DNA of 64,000 nucleotides from an uncultured Tissierellia bacterium (GTDB lineage Bacteria; Bacillota; Clostridia; Tissierellales; Peptoniphilaceae): the NCBI GenBank assembly GCA_947253765.1, contig CAMYAK010000009.1, positions 1 to 64,000 on the forward strand, written 5' to 3'. Positions 27,393 through 37,052 of the stretch are shown in pieces (within the stretch, counting starts at the first letter, position 1; each line of letters starts with the position of its first letter). Below the pieces are notes generated by a model that worked only from the letters and a program-made list of their open reading frames with translations, did no database searches and had not been told where the DNA came from. Both the position numbers and the translations under genes were made by a program.

Positions 27393-27435
27393 TTTAAGAC
27401 CTCCTTAATAGGCAAATTTTACAATTTAATACGGA

Positions 27436-27759
27436 TTATGGCTGCTCAGCCATCAATCCCGCCAATTTCAAGAGTTCTATCATTATATTGCGGTTCTCAC
27501 CGATAAGGTCGTAAACATAGTCCTCTGCCAGGACAGCTGTCGACATGTCTTCAGGGATTTTTCCCTCTTCTTCCAATTTCAGGTCGTCAAAGTATTCGGC
27601 CGAGCTGTAATAGTTTGAAAGTTCAATATATCTCTTATAGCTTTCTTTAAATTCCTCCAGGCTCTGAGCAAAACGCTCGGTTACATCGCCGTGGTCGCCC
27701 AATATTTTTTCCATATGGTCGATTCTCTTAAGCTGTTTTTCTAAATTTGATTTTTCCAT
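27436..27759 (-). CDS. DUF4298 family protein
   Basis: A 107-residue, acidic, helical cytoplasmic protein. It starts 'QLKRIDHMEKILGDH' and contains 'YIELSNYYSSAEYFDDL' and 'VLAEDYVYDLIGENR', the conserved parts of the DUF4298 family found in streptococci and related Firmicutes. The function is not known. The ATG follows GAGAGGAGTTAAA. It is probably a single-gene unit. Confidence 0.7.
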   Translation of the reverse strand: MEKSNLEKQLKRIDHMEKILGDHGDVTERFAQSLEEFKESYKRYIELSNYYSSAEYFDDLKLEEEGKIPEDMSTAVLAEDYVYDLIGENRNIMIELLKLAGLMAEQP

Positions 27760-27940
27760 TTTAACTCCTCTCTTAAGAAGCTCTATTATTGATACGTTCT
27801 TATTATACCCGTTTCAAGCTCGCCGGCTTATAAAAGATAAAAAGAGTCTTGACCGGTCAGAGCTTTATAGTTAGAATTCAGGGCATAGAGAATATTATGT
27901 CGGATAATTAAGTGAAAAAAATATAGGCAAGGAGATAGGT

Positions 27941-28183
27941 ATGGATAGAGTGGAAATTTTAGAAGTCTTGAAGGAAGTTATTGCTGAAACCCTGGATATC
28001 GATCCGGCACAGATCAATGAGGACAGCAGGCTTGAGGAAGACCTGGGAGCGGATTCGCTTGACGGGGTCGAGATAGCCATGGCCCTGGAAGATAAGCTGG
28101 ATTTTGAGATGGCTGATGACAGCTTTGAGGACCTGCACAAGGTGTCGGATATTATCGACTATCTTGAGGGAATCCTGGCCTAA
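27941..28183 (+). CDS. acpP: Acyl carrier protein
   Basis: An 80-residue acidic four-helix protein with the phosphopantetheine attachment site 'LGADSLDGVEIAM' (Ser39). Typical ACP length and charge. It carries acyl chains in fatty acid synthesis. It stands alone here, away from the fab genes, with ribosome binding site AAGGAGA and a strong terminator behind it. The Asp-Gly-Val sequence after the serine is slightly unusual compared with the common DSLD-x-VEL. Confidence 0.93.
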   Translation: MDRVEILEVLKEVIAETLDIDPAQINEDSRLEEDLGADSLDGVEIAMALEDKLDFEMADDSFEDLHKVSDIIDYLEGILA

Positions 28184-28207
28184 TTTAAAAAATAATAAAA
28201 AAACAAT

Positions 28208-28248
28208 AAGCCCGGCCGGTCATATAGACCGGTCGGGCTTTATATTTC
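28208..28248. terminator. Terminator between acpP and pepC
   Basis: AAGCCCGGCCGGTC and GACCGGTCGGGCTT pair along 14 positions with one wobble pair and a 5-base loop, then TTATATTTC. It can serve both convergent genes. Confidence 0.85.
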
Positions 28249-28274
28249 TTAAATTAACTTATTTATTTTTTAAG

Positions 28275-29597
28275 TTAAGCCAATGAACCGATAGGGTCCC
28301 ATGGAGCCAGCTTGGTAACAGGTCCGTCATAGGCCTTTAGCCATTTTTCATCGACGTATTTCCTGTCAACCATTATCTGATAGGTGAACTGGTCCATCCA
28401 GGCATCGGACATGGAGAAGATCCCCTTGTCACCGCTCTCATCCCCCCAGGAGTTTTCAACCTTCCATTTTAATGGCTTACCGTTTTCGTCAAGATCGACA
28501 CCGACCAGGACCATGGCATGGGTCAGGACAGATTCAGAGTAGTCAAGCCTCTCGGCCTTTGTGAACTCGGACTTGAAGCCCAGGGTCTCCTCATAATCGA
28601 ATGTGTGGAGGTCCATAATTCCCTGTTTTCTCTCAAGCATCTTGCCCACATCACAGCCGAACCAAACCGGATTTCCGTCTTTAATAGACCTGATGGCTGA
28701 CTCTTTGAGATCTTCCATAGGTACATTTACGTAACGGACGGGGTCGGCTTCATAAATGCTGCCAAGGTATTCAACTGTGTAGGCCTTTCCATAGGGCTTA
28801 TCCTCAGTGGGGGCATTTATTAATGAGATCTTGGAATCCAGGTCCCAACCGACATACTTGTCGAAGAATTCTTTTGGACTTATGTTGCTGATCCTGTGGA
28901 ATTTATTGTCCTTATCCCTGTATTCGAAATCAAAACTTGTTGGCGGCTGGCCAAGACCCTTTACTAAAATATTGTATATTTCATAAAGCATATTTTCTTT
29001 TTCAGCCCTGAGTTGGTCTATTGATTGGCCTTCCTTATATTTTTTGCGGATTAGGCAGGCATCCTCACGGAGTCTTGATGTCATGAGTTCAACCATTGTG
29101 CTTGAATTTGAAGAGCTGAAAGTTTCGGGCATTACACTTTTGGGGACAATACCGTATTTTTTAAGGATGTCCTTGAACATATCCCACTGACCGCCGTCCT
29201 GGAGGGGAGCGGCGAGCAGGTGGTGCAGAAGCCTTGAATCCCTATCCTCATCAAGGGTTTTTAAGATGTTCTCGAGGAAGTAATTTGCCTTCTCCAGCTT
29301 ATCCCAGAAGAAGGAATAGCTTTGTGACAGCTCAAAAGTTTTTAAATTGAGCTTCTGCATAACATCGACACGGGCCACGTTTAGAGAAGCGAACATCCAG
29401 CACCTGCCGGATTTCTTCTGATTTGTAATGTCGCCCCTCTCGGTCTCATCAGAGAAGAGGAAGTTGTGGTCCTTGACTATGTCATTATTAAATGAGGCCT
29501 CTTCAAAACCAACTTTGGTAATGGCGTTTTTTACAGCTTGTGATTTGGGATCAAGGTCAAAGCGATCCTGAAATTTTTTGATTGTTTCCGAATTCAT
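28275..29597 (-). CDS. pepC: Aminopeptidase C (bleomycin hydrolase family, C1B)
   Basis: A 440-residue cytoplasmic cysteine peptidase. Catalytic Cys66 lies in 'QKKSGRCWMFASLN', the His in 'LTHAMVLVGVD' and the Asn in 'VENSWGDESGDKG'. Length and motif order match PepC, which trims N-terminal residues from peptides imported by the cell. The ribosome binding site is AAGGAG before ATG 29597. It fits the peptide- and amino-acid-based metabolism suggested by the other genes. Confidence 0.93.
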   Translation of the reverse strand: MNSETIKKFQDRFDLDPKSQAVKNAITKVGFEEASFNNDIVKDHNFLFSDETERGDITNQKKSGRCWMFASLNVARVDVMQKLNLKTFELSQSYSFFWDKLEKANYFLENILKTLDEDRDSRLLHHLLAAPLQDGGQWDMFKDILKKYGIVPKSVMPETFSSSNSSTMVELMTSRLREDACLIRKKYKEGQSIDQLRAEKENMLYEIYNILVKGLGQPPTSFDFEYRDKDNKFHRISNISPKEFFDKYVGWDLDSKISLINAPTEDKPYGKAYTVEYLGSIYEADPVRYVNVPMEDLKESAIRSIKDGNPVWFGCDVGKMLERKQGIMDLHTFDYEETLGFKSEFTKAERLDYSESVLTHAMVLVGVDLDENGKPLKWKVENSWGDESGDKGIFSMSDAWMDQFTYQIMVDRKYVDEKWLKAYDGPVTKLAPWDPIGSLA

Positions 29598-29779
29598 ATA
29601 TTTCTCCTTGCTATATTTGAATAAAATGTAGTTAAATAAAAAATTTAAATTACTTAGTACACATTAACTAAAGTAAACTTACTTATTATTAATGTCAAGC
29701 TCATGTCACTTACTTGTAATATTGGCTTGCTAATATATGGTCAAGAACATGATACAGCACTTACAAAATGGAGGGAAAA

Positions 29780-30457
29780 ATGAAAATATTAGAGGTAAAC
29801 AATCTTTGCAAGTCTTATGGAAGCGGTGAAGGCCGGGTTTTGGCCTGCGACAATGTGAGTTTTTCAGTAGAAAAAGGGGAATTTACGGCAATAATCGGGG
29901 CATCCGGTTCGGGAAAATCAACCCTTATCCATATGCTTGGAGGCGTTGACAGGCCGGATTCGGGAACCATAATTGTGGGAGGAAAGGATATATCGAAATT
30001 GACAACCGACCAGCTTGCAATTTACAGGAGAAGGCAGGTGGGTCTGGTCTACCAATTTTATAACCTTATACCGACCCTGACCGTTGAAGAGAATATTTCA
30101 ATATCCAGAAGGTTGGACGGCAGGCAGCTTAAAAAGGAGGAGTTGGACAATCTTTTGGACTTGGTAGGACTCAGAAAGAGAAGGGGCAATCTGCCCAACC
30201 AGCTATCAGGCGGGGAGCAGCAGAGGACATCCATTGCCCGAGCCCTGGCCAATAAGCCGGAGATCCTCTTGGCGGATGAGCCTACGGGAAACCTTGACTC
30301 CAAGGCCAGCGATGAGATCATTTCAATACTCAGGAACAGGAACAGGGATTATAAGCAGACCACGCTTATAATCACCCATAACCCTGAAATTGCCAATGCC
30401 TGCGACAGGATCATAGAGATCAGTGATGGCCGCATTGTCAGCGACACAAGGAATTAG
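29780..30457 (+). CDS. ABC transporter ATP-binding protein, LolD/BceA-like
   Basis: A 225-residue ATPase with Walker A 'GASGSGKST', signature 'LSGGEQQRTSIA', Walker B 'ILLADEPTGNLD' and 'ITHNPEIA'. ATG 29780 is chosen because GGAGGG lies 3 bases before it; the upstream ATG at 29768 overlaps this site. It is followed 2 bases later by an FtsX-type permease gene and then by a response regulator and a sensor kinase, a four-gene unit like the Bce antimicrobial-peptide detoxification modules. Confidence 0.9.
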   Translation: MKILEVNNLCKSYGSGEGRVLACDNVSFSVEKGEFTAIIGASGSGKSTLIHMLGGVDRPDSGTIIVGGKDISKLTTDQLAIYRRRQVGLVYQFYNLIPTLTVEENISISRRLDGRQLKKEELDNLLDLVGLRKRRGNLPNQLSGGEQQRTSIARALANKPEILLADEPTGNLDSKASDEIISILRNRNRDYKQTTLIITHNPEIANACDRIIEISDGRIVSDTRN

Positions 30458-30459
30458 CC

Positions 30460-33024
30460 ATGAAAATTTTAAACGATATAACAATTAAAAATTTAAAATT
30501 GAATAAGAAAAGATCGGTTATGACCATAATTGGGATCGGTCTATCCGTGGCTCTTGTTTTTACAGTTATAAGCATGCTCATGTCATTGGGTAAGGTCATA
30601 GAGAAAAGTGTCATAAAAGAGAGGGGAAGCCAGCACATAATGGTTGTTGACGGTGATCCCTATAAAGAAAAAGTCAAGGCCAACAGGGAAGTTAAGGAAT
30701 ATGGAGAGCTGAATGTCTTGGGTTATGCCCAAGTCAAAGCTGCACATAAATACAAGCCATATTTGAAAGTCATGGCCTATGATGACAATAAGGTCCGGGA
30801 AATTATAGGATTGACACTGGTTGAAGGCAGGTACCCACAAAACTCAAATGAGCTGGTTATCGGGGAAAATGCAATCAAGGACGGGAGCCTGAAATACAAG
30901 GTCGGCGACCGGATCAAACTGAGTCTTGGCAAGAGGACAATAAAGGACGATGAGTATTGGAAGGCCCTTAGTCCTGTATTAAGAGACAGCGGACTTATGC
31001 ACGAGGGCTTTCAAGAAGGTGAGACCCTGGAAAACCTGAAAGAAAAAGAATATAAAATTGTCGGAATTATTAAAAGGCCCAATTCAAGCGTTGAAAACTT
31101 TGCGGCTACAGGATACTCGGCTTTTACAATTTTTGACGGACGGGAGGATTACCTGAATTCAATCCTCTTCTACAGGTTAGTAAACCCCAAAAATATAGAT
31201 AAGCACGTCGAAACACTATATGGAGGGGATGATCAGGTTTTTACAATAAATACAGCACTCCTTAAGGTTACAGGGTTCAGCTTTAATAACGAATATATGA
31301 GCGTTTTCTATTTGCTGGCAGGACTGCTGTTATTTATAATTTTATTTACTTCAATAATGATAATAAGAAATTCCTTCTCTATATCAATAGTTGAGAGAAC
31401 CAAGGAGTTCGGAATTTTAAAGAGCCTGGGGGCCACCGACCGTCAGGTTAAGAAGAACATCATTTTTGAGGGAATGAGCCTGGGGATTGTTGCCACACTT
31501 GCCGGTATATTATTAGGTTTTGCCGCATGTAAGGTTTTAATTATGCTGTTAAATTCTTTGGCCGGGGACATTTTTGCCCTAAACGGCGAGGGATTTAAGT
31601 TTGAAATCTATATCTCATTACCGACTATTGGAATTGCCGTTATTTTAGGGCTTTTAACCACCCTTATTTCAGCATATCTCATAGCAAGAAGGTCTGTTAA
31701 GTTAACACCTATTGAGGCCATAAGGTCAAGTCAGGATATCAAGCTCACCAATAAAGATGTCAAGGCACCTTTTTATATTAATAGGCTTTTTGGCATAAGC
31801 GGACTTGTTGCCTATAAGAATTTGAAAAGGAACAGGAGGAAGTACAGGACCACGATCGCTTCCCTTGCCATGAGCGTGGCGGTTTTTATCGGCATGTTCG
31901 CCATGACGGATTCCCTCAACAGGGCGGTGAGGGGCCAGGTTTCTTATATAAACTATAATCTCCAAATGGATGCTCATAAAGATGTGGAAAAGAATTTTAA
32001 ATTATTCAAAGACTTGGGCAAAGAACTTGATAAGGGGGATGAATTTGCGGCCTACATGATAGGTTACGGGCATGTTAAGGCTGAGGCCTTCACCGATGAG
32101 TATATTAAATATCAAAAAGATGACGGCTTTGATGTGGGGCCTAAAATGCCGGTTACCGTAAATGTTGTAAACAGCGAAAGTTTCGATAGGCTGCTTAAAA
32201 TAAACGGTTTTGACAAGTCGACAGATGCTATTGTCAACAACAATGGAAAGTTGACTGACAAAAATAAAAAAGTCGTGACCTTTAAGTTCTTCAAAGGTTC
32301 AGAGATAGATTTGAATTTAGTTAATAATCAAGATGGAAGCAGTGATAAAGAAACCCGAAAGCTGAAAATAAAAGAGGCTGTCAAGGCTATCCCGGGTATG
32401 ATGGAGTTCGATACTCTTAGCGAGCCCAACGTGTATTTGAGGGAGGGCACCATAAAAGGCGAAAAGTATTTTAACGGTGCATCCTTGAAGATAGCTGCCT
32501 TAAATGCGGCCAAGGCGGAAAAACAGATAGATGCAAGCCTCCAAGAAAAAGAGATAAGCAACTTATCTCTTGTAAATAACCAAAAATTTATCAGGATGAT
32601 TAATAACCTGGTCACCCTGGTCTCCATATTCGGCTACGGATTTATTACTGTAATAAGCTTGATTGGCCTGACCAATGTTTTCAACACCATAACAGGAAAC
32701 ATCTACTCAAGGCAGAGGGAGTTCGGAGCTCTCATGTCTTTCGGCATGAGTCCGGGTCAACTGAACAAGATGTGCCTATATGAATCAATGATGATAGGAA
32801 CAAGGTCCCTCTTCTGGGGCTTGCCCTTGGGAATTCTGATATCATATCTGGTAAACTTAATATGGGCGAAGGGGATAATAGTCTTGCCCTATGAATTCCC
32901 CGCATTAGCGGTCCTGATAAGCATAGCTGTAGTTATGATAGTGACATTTATAATAATGTCATACTCGCTTGGCAAGATCAGGTCAAGAAATATAATAGAA
33001 GTAATAAGGAGCGAGAATATCTAA
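30460..33024 (+). CDS. FtsX-type ABC permease associated with a two-component system
   Basis: An 854-residue protein made of two FtsX halves. The first half has a membrane segment at about 19-43, an extracellular domain and the core 'RTKEFGILKSLGATDRQVKK' plus three membrane segments (about 275-420). The second half repeats the plan from 'GLVAYKNLKRNRRKYRTT' and ends with 'RQREFGALMSFGMSPGQLNK' and C-terminal segments. At 854 residues it is longer than the usual ~650 of BceB. Linkage to an ATPase and a two-component system suggests sensing and removal of antimicrobial peptides, but the substrate is inferred only from context. Confidence 0.87.
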   Translation: MKILNDITIKNLKLNKKRSVMTIIGIGLSVALVFTVISMLMSLGKVIEKSVIKERGSQHIMVVDGDPYKEKVKANREVKEYGELNVLGYAQVKAAHKYKPYLKVMAYDDNKVREIIGLTLVEGRYPQNSNELVIGENAIKDGSLKYKVGDRIKLSLGKRTIKDDEYWKALSPVLRDSGLMHEGFQEGETLENLKEKEYKIVGIIKRPNSSVENFAATGYSAFTIFDGREDYLNSILFYRLVNPKNIDKHVETLYGGDDQVFTINTALLKVTGFSFNNEYMSVFYLLAGLLLFIILFTSIMIIRNSFSISIVERTKEFGILKSLGATDRQVKKNIIFEGMSLGIVATLAGILLGFAACKVLIMLLNSLAGDIFALNGEGFKFEIYISLPTIGIAVILGLLTTLISAYLIARRSVKLTPIEAIRSSQDIKLTNKDVKAPFYINRLFGISGLVAYKNLKRNRRKYRTTIASLAMSVAVFIGMFAMTDSLNRAVRGQVSYINYNLQMDAHKDVEKNFKLFKDLGKELDKGDEFAAYMIGYGHVKAEAFTDEYIKYQKDDGFDVGPKMPVTVNVVNSESFDRLLKINGFDKSTDAIVNNNGKLTDKNKKVVTFKFFKGSEIDLNLVNNQDGSSDKETRKLKIKEAVKAIPGMMEFDTLSEPNVYLREGTIKGEKYFNGASLKIAALNAAKAEKQIDASLQEKEISNLSLVNNQKFIRMINNLVTLVSIFGYGFITVISLIGLTNVFNTITGNIYSRQREFGALMSFGMSPGQLNKMCLYESMMIGTRSLFWGLPLGILISYLVNLIWAKGIIVLPYEFPALAVLISIAVVMIVTFIIMSYSLGKIRSRNIIEVIRSENI

Positions 33025-33029
33025 ATACT

Positions 33030-33665
33030 ATGAAAAAGATTTTGCTGGTTGAAGATGAAAAATTAATATTGAAAAGTCTAATCCTCAATTTGAGCAAAAA
33101 GTATGAGGTCACGGGCCTGACATCTTTCAGTCAAGCCCGGGCCTTTGATCCTTCAGCTTTCGACCTGGCCCTCATTGATATTTCTTTGGGGGACGGGTCG
33201 GGCCTGGATCTTTTTGACATATATAAGGGCTATAAGGATATCCCGATTATTTTTCTCACTGCCAATGATGAGGAGGATACCATAGTGAGGACCCTGGACC
33301 GGGGAGCCTCGGACTATATCACCAAGCCTTTTAAATTGGGGGAACTCAATGCCAGGATACGCAAGGTCTTGCCCGATTCCATAATTTTCAAGGACATAGA
33401 AATTGACGACATAAACCACCTGGTTAAGAGAAGGGGAAAGCTAATCGACCTGTCAAAAAAGGAATACGAGATCTTGTTGTATTTTGTAAAGAATAAGAAC
33501 AGGACTGTGACCAGGGACAACCTGCACCGGATATGGGAAGCTGAAAATGCCTTTGTCAATGACAACACACTTTCTGTTGCAATCAAGCGATTGAGGGAGA
33601 AAATGGACCTCTATGAGCTTAAAACTGTTAGGAATTTGGGGTATATTTTGGATGAAAAAGTATAG
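33030..33665 (+). CDS. OmpR-family response regulator
   Basis: A 211-residue protein with a receiver domain ('ILLVEDEKL' acidic pocket, phospho-acceptor Asp50 in 'LALIDISLGDG', Lys in 'YITKPFKLGE') and a C-terminal winged helix ('LSKKEYEILLYFVKN', 'TLSVAIKRLREKM', 'VRNLGYIL'). It lies 5 bases after the permease gene and overlaps the kinase gene. It would control expression of the adjacent ABC exporter. I see no obvious direct repeat that could be its binding site upstream of 29780. Confidence 0.92.
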   Translation: MKKILLVEDEKLILKSLILNLSKKYEVTGLTSFSQARAFDPSAFDLALIDISLGDGSGLDLFDIYKGYKDIPIIFLTANDEEDTIVRTLDRGASDYITKPFKLGELNARIRKVLPDSIIFKDIEIDDINHLVKRRGKLIDLSKKEYEILLYFVKNKNRTVTRDNLHRIWEAENAFVNDNTLSVAIKRLREKMDLYELKTVRNLGYILDEKV

Positions 33666-34827
33666 GAAAATCGGGCCGATCATAGGGGTAATCCTTATGG
33701 TTTTTTTTGTCTTGGCAGCTTTTTTGATAAAAGACCAATATAACACCCGGTCCGACCAAGCCGTTTACAACATAGTAAGCTCTTTAAAGAAAAAGTATCC
33801 CGACCTTAAAACCGAGGACCTTGTTAAGATGGCTGAGGAAAAAGGGGACAGGGACCTTTCACAATACGGCATATATGACGGTAAGGGAATCTTGAGCCTG
33901 AAAGATGCGGATTCCTATGCCTTGAAAGTCATTTGTCTTGTTGGACTTCTGCAGGCCGGCCTTTTGTGGGCCTACCTGTATTCGGAAAGCAGGTATAGCA
34001 GAAACACGGTTAACAGGCTCATTGATGAGATGGAGAAAATTAACTTAGGAATATACAATATTTCCTTTATAAATGAAGAGGAGGACCTGGCCCGCCTCCA
34101 GAACGAGATGTATAAAGTCACCCTTAGACTTAGGGAACAAGCTGAGAATGCTGAGATCTCAAGAGGGTCTTTAAAGAAGAGCTTGGAGGATATATCCCAC
34201 CAAATAAAAACACCGATTGCTTCAATAAACCTGCTCCTTGAGAACCTGAAGGATCCGGAGATTTCGCCGGATGATAAAAAAGAGCTCTTGGACTATATGC
34301 AACTGGAGACGGATGCGGTTACAAATCTGGTACTGACTCTGCTCAACATTGCTCTTTTGGAATCCGGAACTATTAATTTCAAAAAAGAAACTATTAATTT
34401 AGGAGACCTGATTGATCAGGTTTCTCTGCTTATGGAGCCCATAAGTCGGTCTAAAAATATAAAGATACATAATACAATAAAGGATATTACTTATTTGGGA
34501 GATCCCAAGTGGGAGAAAGAGTTATATATAAATCTTATTAAAAACAGTCTTGAACATTCTAAGGGGGACAGGGTCGATGTATATGCCAGGGATGAGAAGA
34601 CTTATCTTGAAGTATATGTCGAGAACTTGTCGGACCCCATAAGCGAAGAGAAAAAGGCAAGGGTTTTTGACCGCTACTACAAGCTTTCAGACAAGGAGGG
34701 CAATTACGGAATAGGCCTAAATCTTTGTAAGATGATCGCAGAATCAAACAATGCTAAAATTAGGATGGAAGCCGACACGGGCAAGGTCAGGCTAATTGTA
34801 AGATACTATAAAAGAGAAACATTGTAA
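33652..34827 (+). CDS. Sensor histidine kinase
   Basis: A 391-residue kinase; ATG 33652 overlaps the end of the response regulator gene by 14 bases. Two membrane segments (about 7-26 and 91-111) enclose a ~65-residue extracellular sensor. The phospho-acceptor His183 is in 'LEDISHQIKTPIASI', followed by an ATP-binding domain with 'LINLIKNSLEHSKGD' (N box) and 'YGIGLNLCKMIAE' (G box). The extracellular part is larger than in true BceS kinases, so the sensor may detect its ligand directly as well as through the transporter. Confidence 0.9.
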   Translation: MKKYRKIGPIIGVILMVFFVLAAFLIKDQYNTRSDQAVYNIVSSLKKKYPDLKTEDLVKMAEEKGDRDLSQYGIYDGKGILSLKDADSYALKVICLVGLLQAGLLWAYLYSESRYSRNTVNRLIDEMEKINLGIYNISFINEEEDLARLQNEMYKVTLRLREQAENAEISRGSLKKSLEDISHQIKTPIASINLLLENLKDPEISPDDKKELLDYMQLETDAVTNLVLTLLNIALLESGTINFKKETINLGDLIDQVSLLMEPISRSKNIKIHNTIKDITYLGDPKWEKELYINLIKNSLEHSKGDRVDVYARDEKTYLEVYVENLSDPISEEKKARVFDRYYKLSDKEGNYGIGLNLCKMIAESNNAKIRMEADTGKVRLIVRYYKRETL

Positions 34828-34845
34828 GGATTTAGGAGGCGTGGC

Positions 34846-35865
34846 TTGAAAAAAGTATTGCTTATAGGCACCGGAGGGACTATTGCTTCGGTTGAAACAG
34901 GAAACGGGCTATTGCCCGGGATTGATCCCCGGGGACTCATAGATTTTATACCGGGGGCCAAGGATATAGCAGACCTGAGCTTTTTTCAGCTTTTTAACCT
35001 TGACAGCACAAATATGGGCCCCTACCATTGGCAGAAGCTTGCTGAGTACATAAGGTCCGTATATGAGGACTACGACGCCTTCATAATCAGCCACGGGACC
35101 GACACAATGGCCTATACTGCCGCCGCCCTGTCTTATATGATCCAAAATTCAAAAAAGCCGATTATATTGACCGGGTCACAAAAGCCCATAAATTATGATA
35201 TAACGGATGCCAAGAGCAACCTCCTTGATGCCATAAGCTATGCGGCTGATCCTGAATCTCACGGGGTGGTCCTGGTATTTGCCGGCCTTGTCATTGCCGG
35301 AACCAGGGCAAAGAAGATCAGGTCAAAATCATATAGTGCCTTTTCAAGCATTGATTTTCCCGCACTTGCAATTATCCAGGAAGGCCGGATTATGAGGTAC
35401 CTGCCGCCTTTGGAAATCAAAGGAGGACCTGAGTTTTATACAAAACTAAACAGCAAGGTCTTTCTCCTTAAACTTATACCGGGAATGAAAGCCGACATTT
35501 TGGAATACCTGTTCGGCCAATACGACGGACTCATATTTGAAAGTTTCGGGCTCGGAGGAATACCGGAATCTATAAGTCCCGTTTTTGTCGATATGGTAAA
35601 AAAATATCCTGAAAAATTGGTTATCATGGCTACCCAGGTGGCCCATGAAGGCAGTGATATGAACATATATGAGGTCGGGCTTAAGTATAAGAAGGACCTG
35701 GATTTCATGGAATCATTCGACATGACTCCGGAGGCGATCCTGGCCAAGGCCATGTGGGCACTTTCCGACTCCTCCAAGACTAAGGATGAGATAAAAAAAC
35801 TTTTCTATACACCCATAAATTACGACAGCATCTGCCTAGGTTGTGATAAACTTATAAACATATAA
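34846..35865 (+). CDS. ansA: L-asparaginase, type I (cytoplasmic)
   Basis: A 339-residue amidohydrolase. Start is TTG 34846, 6 bases after a perfect AGGAGG; no ATG fits. The catalytic motifs are 'GTGGTIAS' (Thr12) and 'ISHGTDTMAYTAA'. No signal peptide is present, so it is the cytoplasmic form that converts asparagine to aspartate and ammonia. It follows the two-component system by 18 bases, but its role is metabolic, so the adjacency may be chance. Confidence 0.9.
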   Translation: MKKVLLIGTGGTIASVETGNGLLPGIDPRGLIDFIPGAKDIADLSFFQLFNLDSTNMGPYHWQKLAEYIRSVYEDYDAFIISHGTDTMAYTAAALSYMIQNSKKPIILTGSQKPINYDITDAKSNLLDAISYAADPESHGVVLVFAGLVIAGTRAKKIRSKSYSAFSSIDFPALAIIQEGRIMRYLPPLEIKGGPEFYTKLNSKVFLLKLIPGMKADILEYLFGQYDGLIFESFGLGGIPESISPVFVDMVKKYPEKLVIMATQVAHEGSDMNIYEVGLKYKKDLDFMESFDMTPEAILAKAMWALSDSSKTKDEIKKLFYTPINYDSICLGCDKLINI

Positions 35866-35915
35866 AGCAATGAAAAGGTTTTAACCTTTATAACATATGT
35901 TGGGAGAGGTGGCTT

Positions 35916-36767
35916 ATGATCAGGATCATTACTGACAGCGGTGCGGATATTACTCAGGAATTGGCCAAAGAACTGGATGTTGATGTTGTATATTTATCTG
36001 TACATTTTAAGGACGGGGATATTGATTACCGGACAGAAGAAGAGTACAGGGAATTTTACCATAAGATGGGAGAAAGCAGGGACCTTCCCAAGACATCAGC
36101 TCCCTCACCGGGGGCCTTCCAAACCAGGTTTGAAGAGGCTCTGGCTGCCGGCGATGAGGTTGTGTGCATATGCATGTCAAGCGGGCTCTCATCAACTTAT
36201 TCCATTGCCAAATCGGTTGCGGATGAGATGGGGGACGATAGGATCCATGTTATAGACAGCCATCAGCTGACAATGTCCCAGCAGATAGTTATTGACCGGG
36301 CCTGTAAAATGAGAGATCAGGGCAAGACCGCCCAAGAGATTGAGGATTGGATTTTAGAAAACAGGGACAGGCCTGTGCTTTTCGGAGTCCTGGATTCTCT
36401 TTATCACCTGTCAAAGAGCGGAAGGGTAAGCTCTGTTGCAGCAGCCATGGGAACGATATTGAGAATAAAGCCCCTTTTGATGTTGGAGAAAGCCCAAGGT
36501 ATAGTTCCGGCAAAAGTAAGGGGTAGAAAGGCCGGCCTCGATTGGACCATGAAGAAATTCGAGGAAGAGGGCTATGACGAAAGCTTCCCGGTATATGTCG
36601 TTTTCTCAAAAAGCAGGGAATTGGCCGAGTCGTTTTATAAGACTTTTGTAGATCGCTATAATCTGGACAATGTGGAAATCAAATCCATAGGCCCAATAAC
36701 AGGCACCCACGTCGGGCCGGATGCAGTCGGCCTTGTGTATGTGAGACCATGGTCATTTTTCAATTGA
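35916..36767 (+). CDS. DegV family fatty-acid-binding protein, copy 2
   Basis: A 283-residue protein with 'IITDSGADITQELAKELD', 'KTSAPSPGAFQ', 'CMSSGLSSTYSIAKS' and 'SIGPITGTHVGPDAVG', typical of DegV/FakB fatty-acid-binding proteins. It is clearly diverged from the copy at 21010-21912, so the two may bind different acyl chains, as FakB1 and FakB2 do. The ATG follows GGGAGAGG. A terminator follows at 36824. Confidence 0.87.
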   Translation: MIRIITDSGADITQELAKELDVDVVYLSVHFKDGDIDYRTEEEYREFYHKMGESRDLPKTSAPSPGAFQTRFEEALAAGDEVVCICMSSGLSSTYSIAKSVADEMGDDRIHVIDSHQLTMSQQIVIDRACKMRDQGKTAQEIEDWILENRDRPVLFGVLDSLYHLSKSGRVSSVAAAMGTILRIKPLLMLEKAQGIVPAKVRGRKAGLDWTMKKFEEEGYDESFPVYVVFSKSRELAESFYKTFVDRYNLDNVEIKSIGPITGTHVGPDAVGLVYVRPWSFFN

Positions 36768-36823
36768 TTTTGCCATTAATTCAAAGTTCATGACCAAGCA
36801 AAAATTAACAGTTTTTACCATTA

Positions 36824-36855
36824 GTCCGGCTTTGTAGCCGGACGATTTTTTATTT
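36824..36855 (+). terminator. Terminator after degV (second copy)
   Basis: GTCCGGCT-TTGT-AGCCGGAC is a perfect 8-base stem with a 4-base loop, followed by GATTTTTTATTT. Confidence 0.9.
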
Positions 36856-36918
36856 AGATCTTATGTTGATTTGGTCGAATAAATGCATTTAATTATATTT
36901 CATTTAATTCAAAAGGCT

Positions 36919-36940
36919 ATCAAACCATTCCAATCACTTG
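36919..36940 (+). repeat. Conserved element upstream of rpn copy 2
   Basis: TATCAAACCATTCCAATCAC on the plus strand matches the minus-strand element at 20896-20917 and has the same orientation relative to its rpn gene. The rest of the 285-base gap (36768-37052) holds the degV terminator and A/T-rich DNA without coding signs. Confidence 0.65.
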
Positions 36941-37052
36941 CTTTGAGTGGATTAGATTCTTCTCCGATGCTAAAGTTATATTAGTGATTTTTGCTGATCA
37001 GATTTTCACAAATTTTTAATTATTACATTAGTGAAAGGAGAAAGATTCTTTA

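Noticed and set aside
27228..27506. 92-residue plus-strand ORF
   Set aside because: It is the reverse strand of the isochorismatase-family remnant and the end of the DUF4298 gene.
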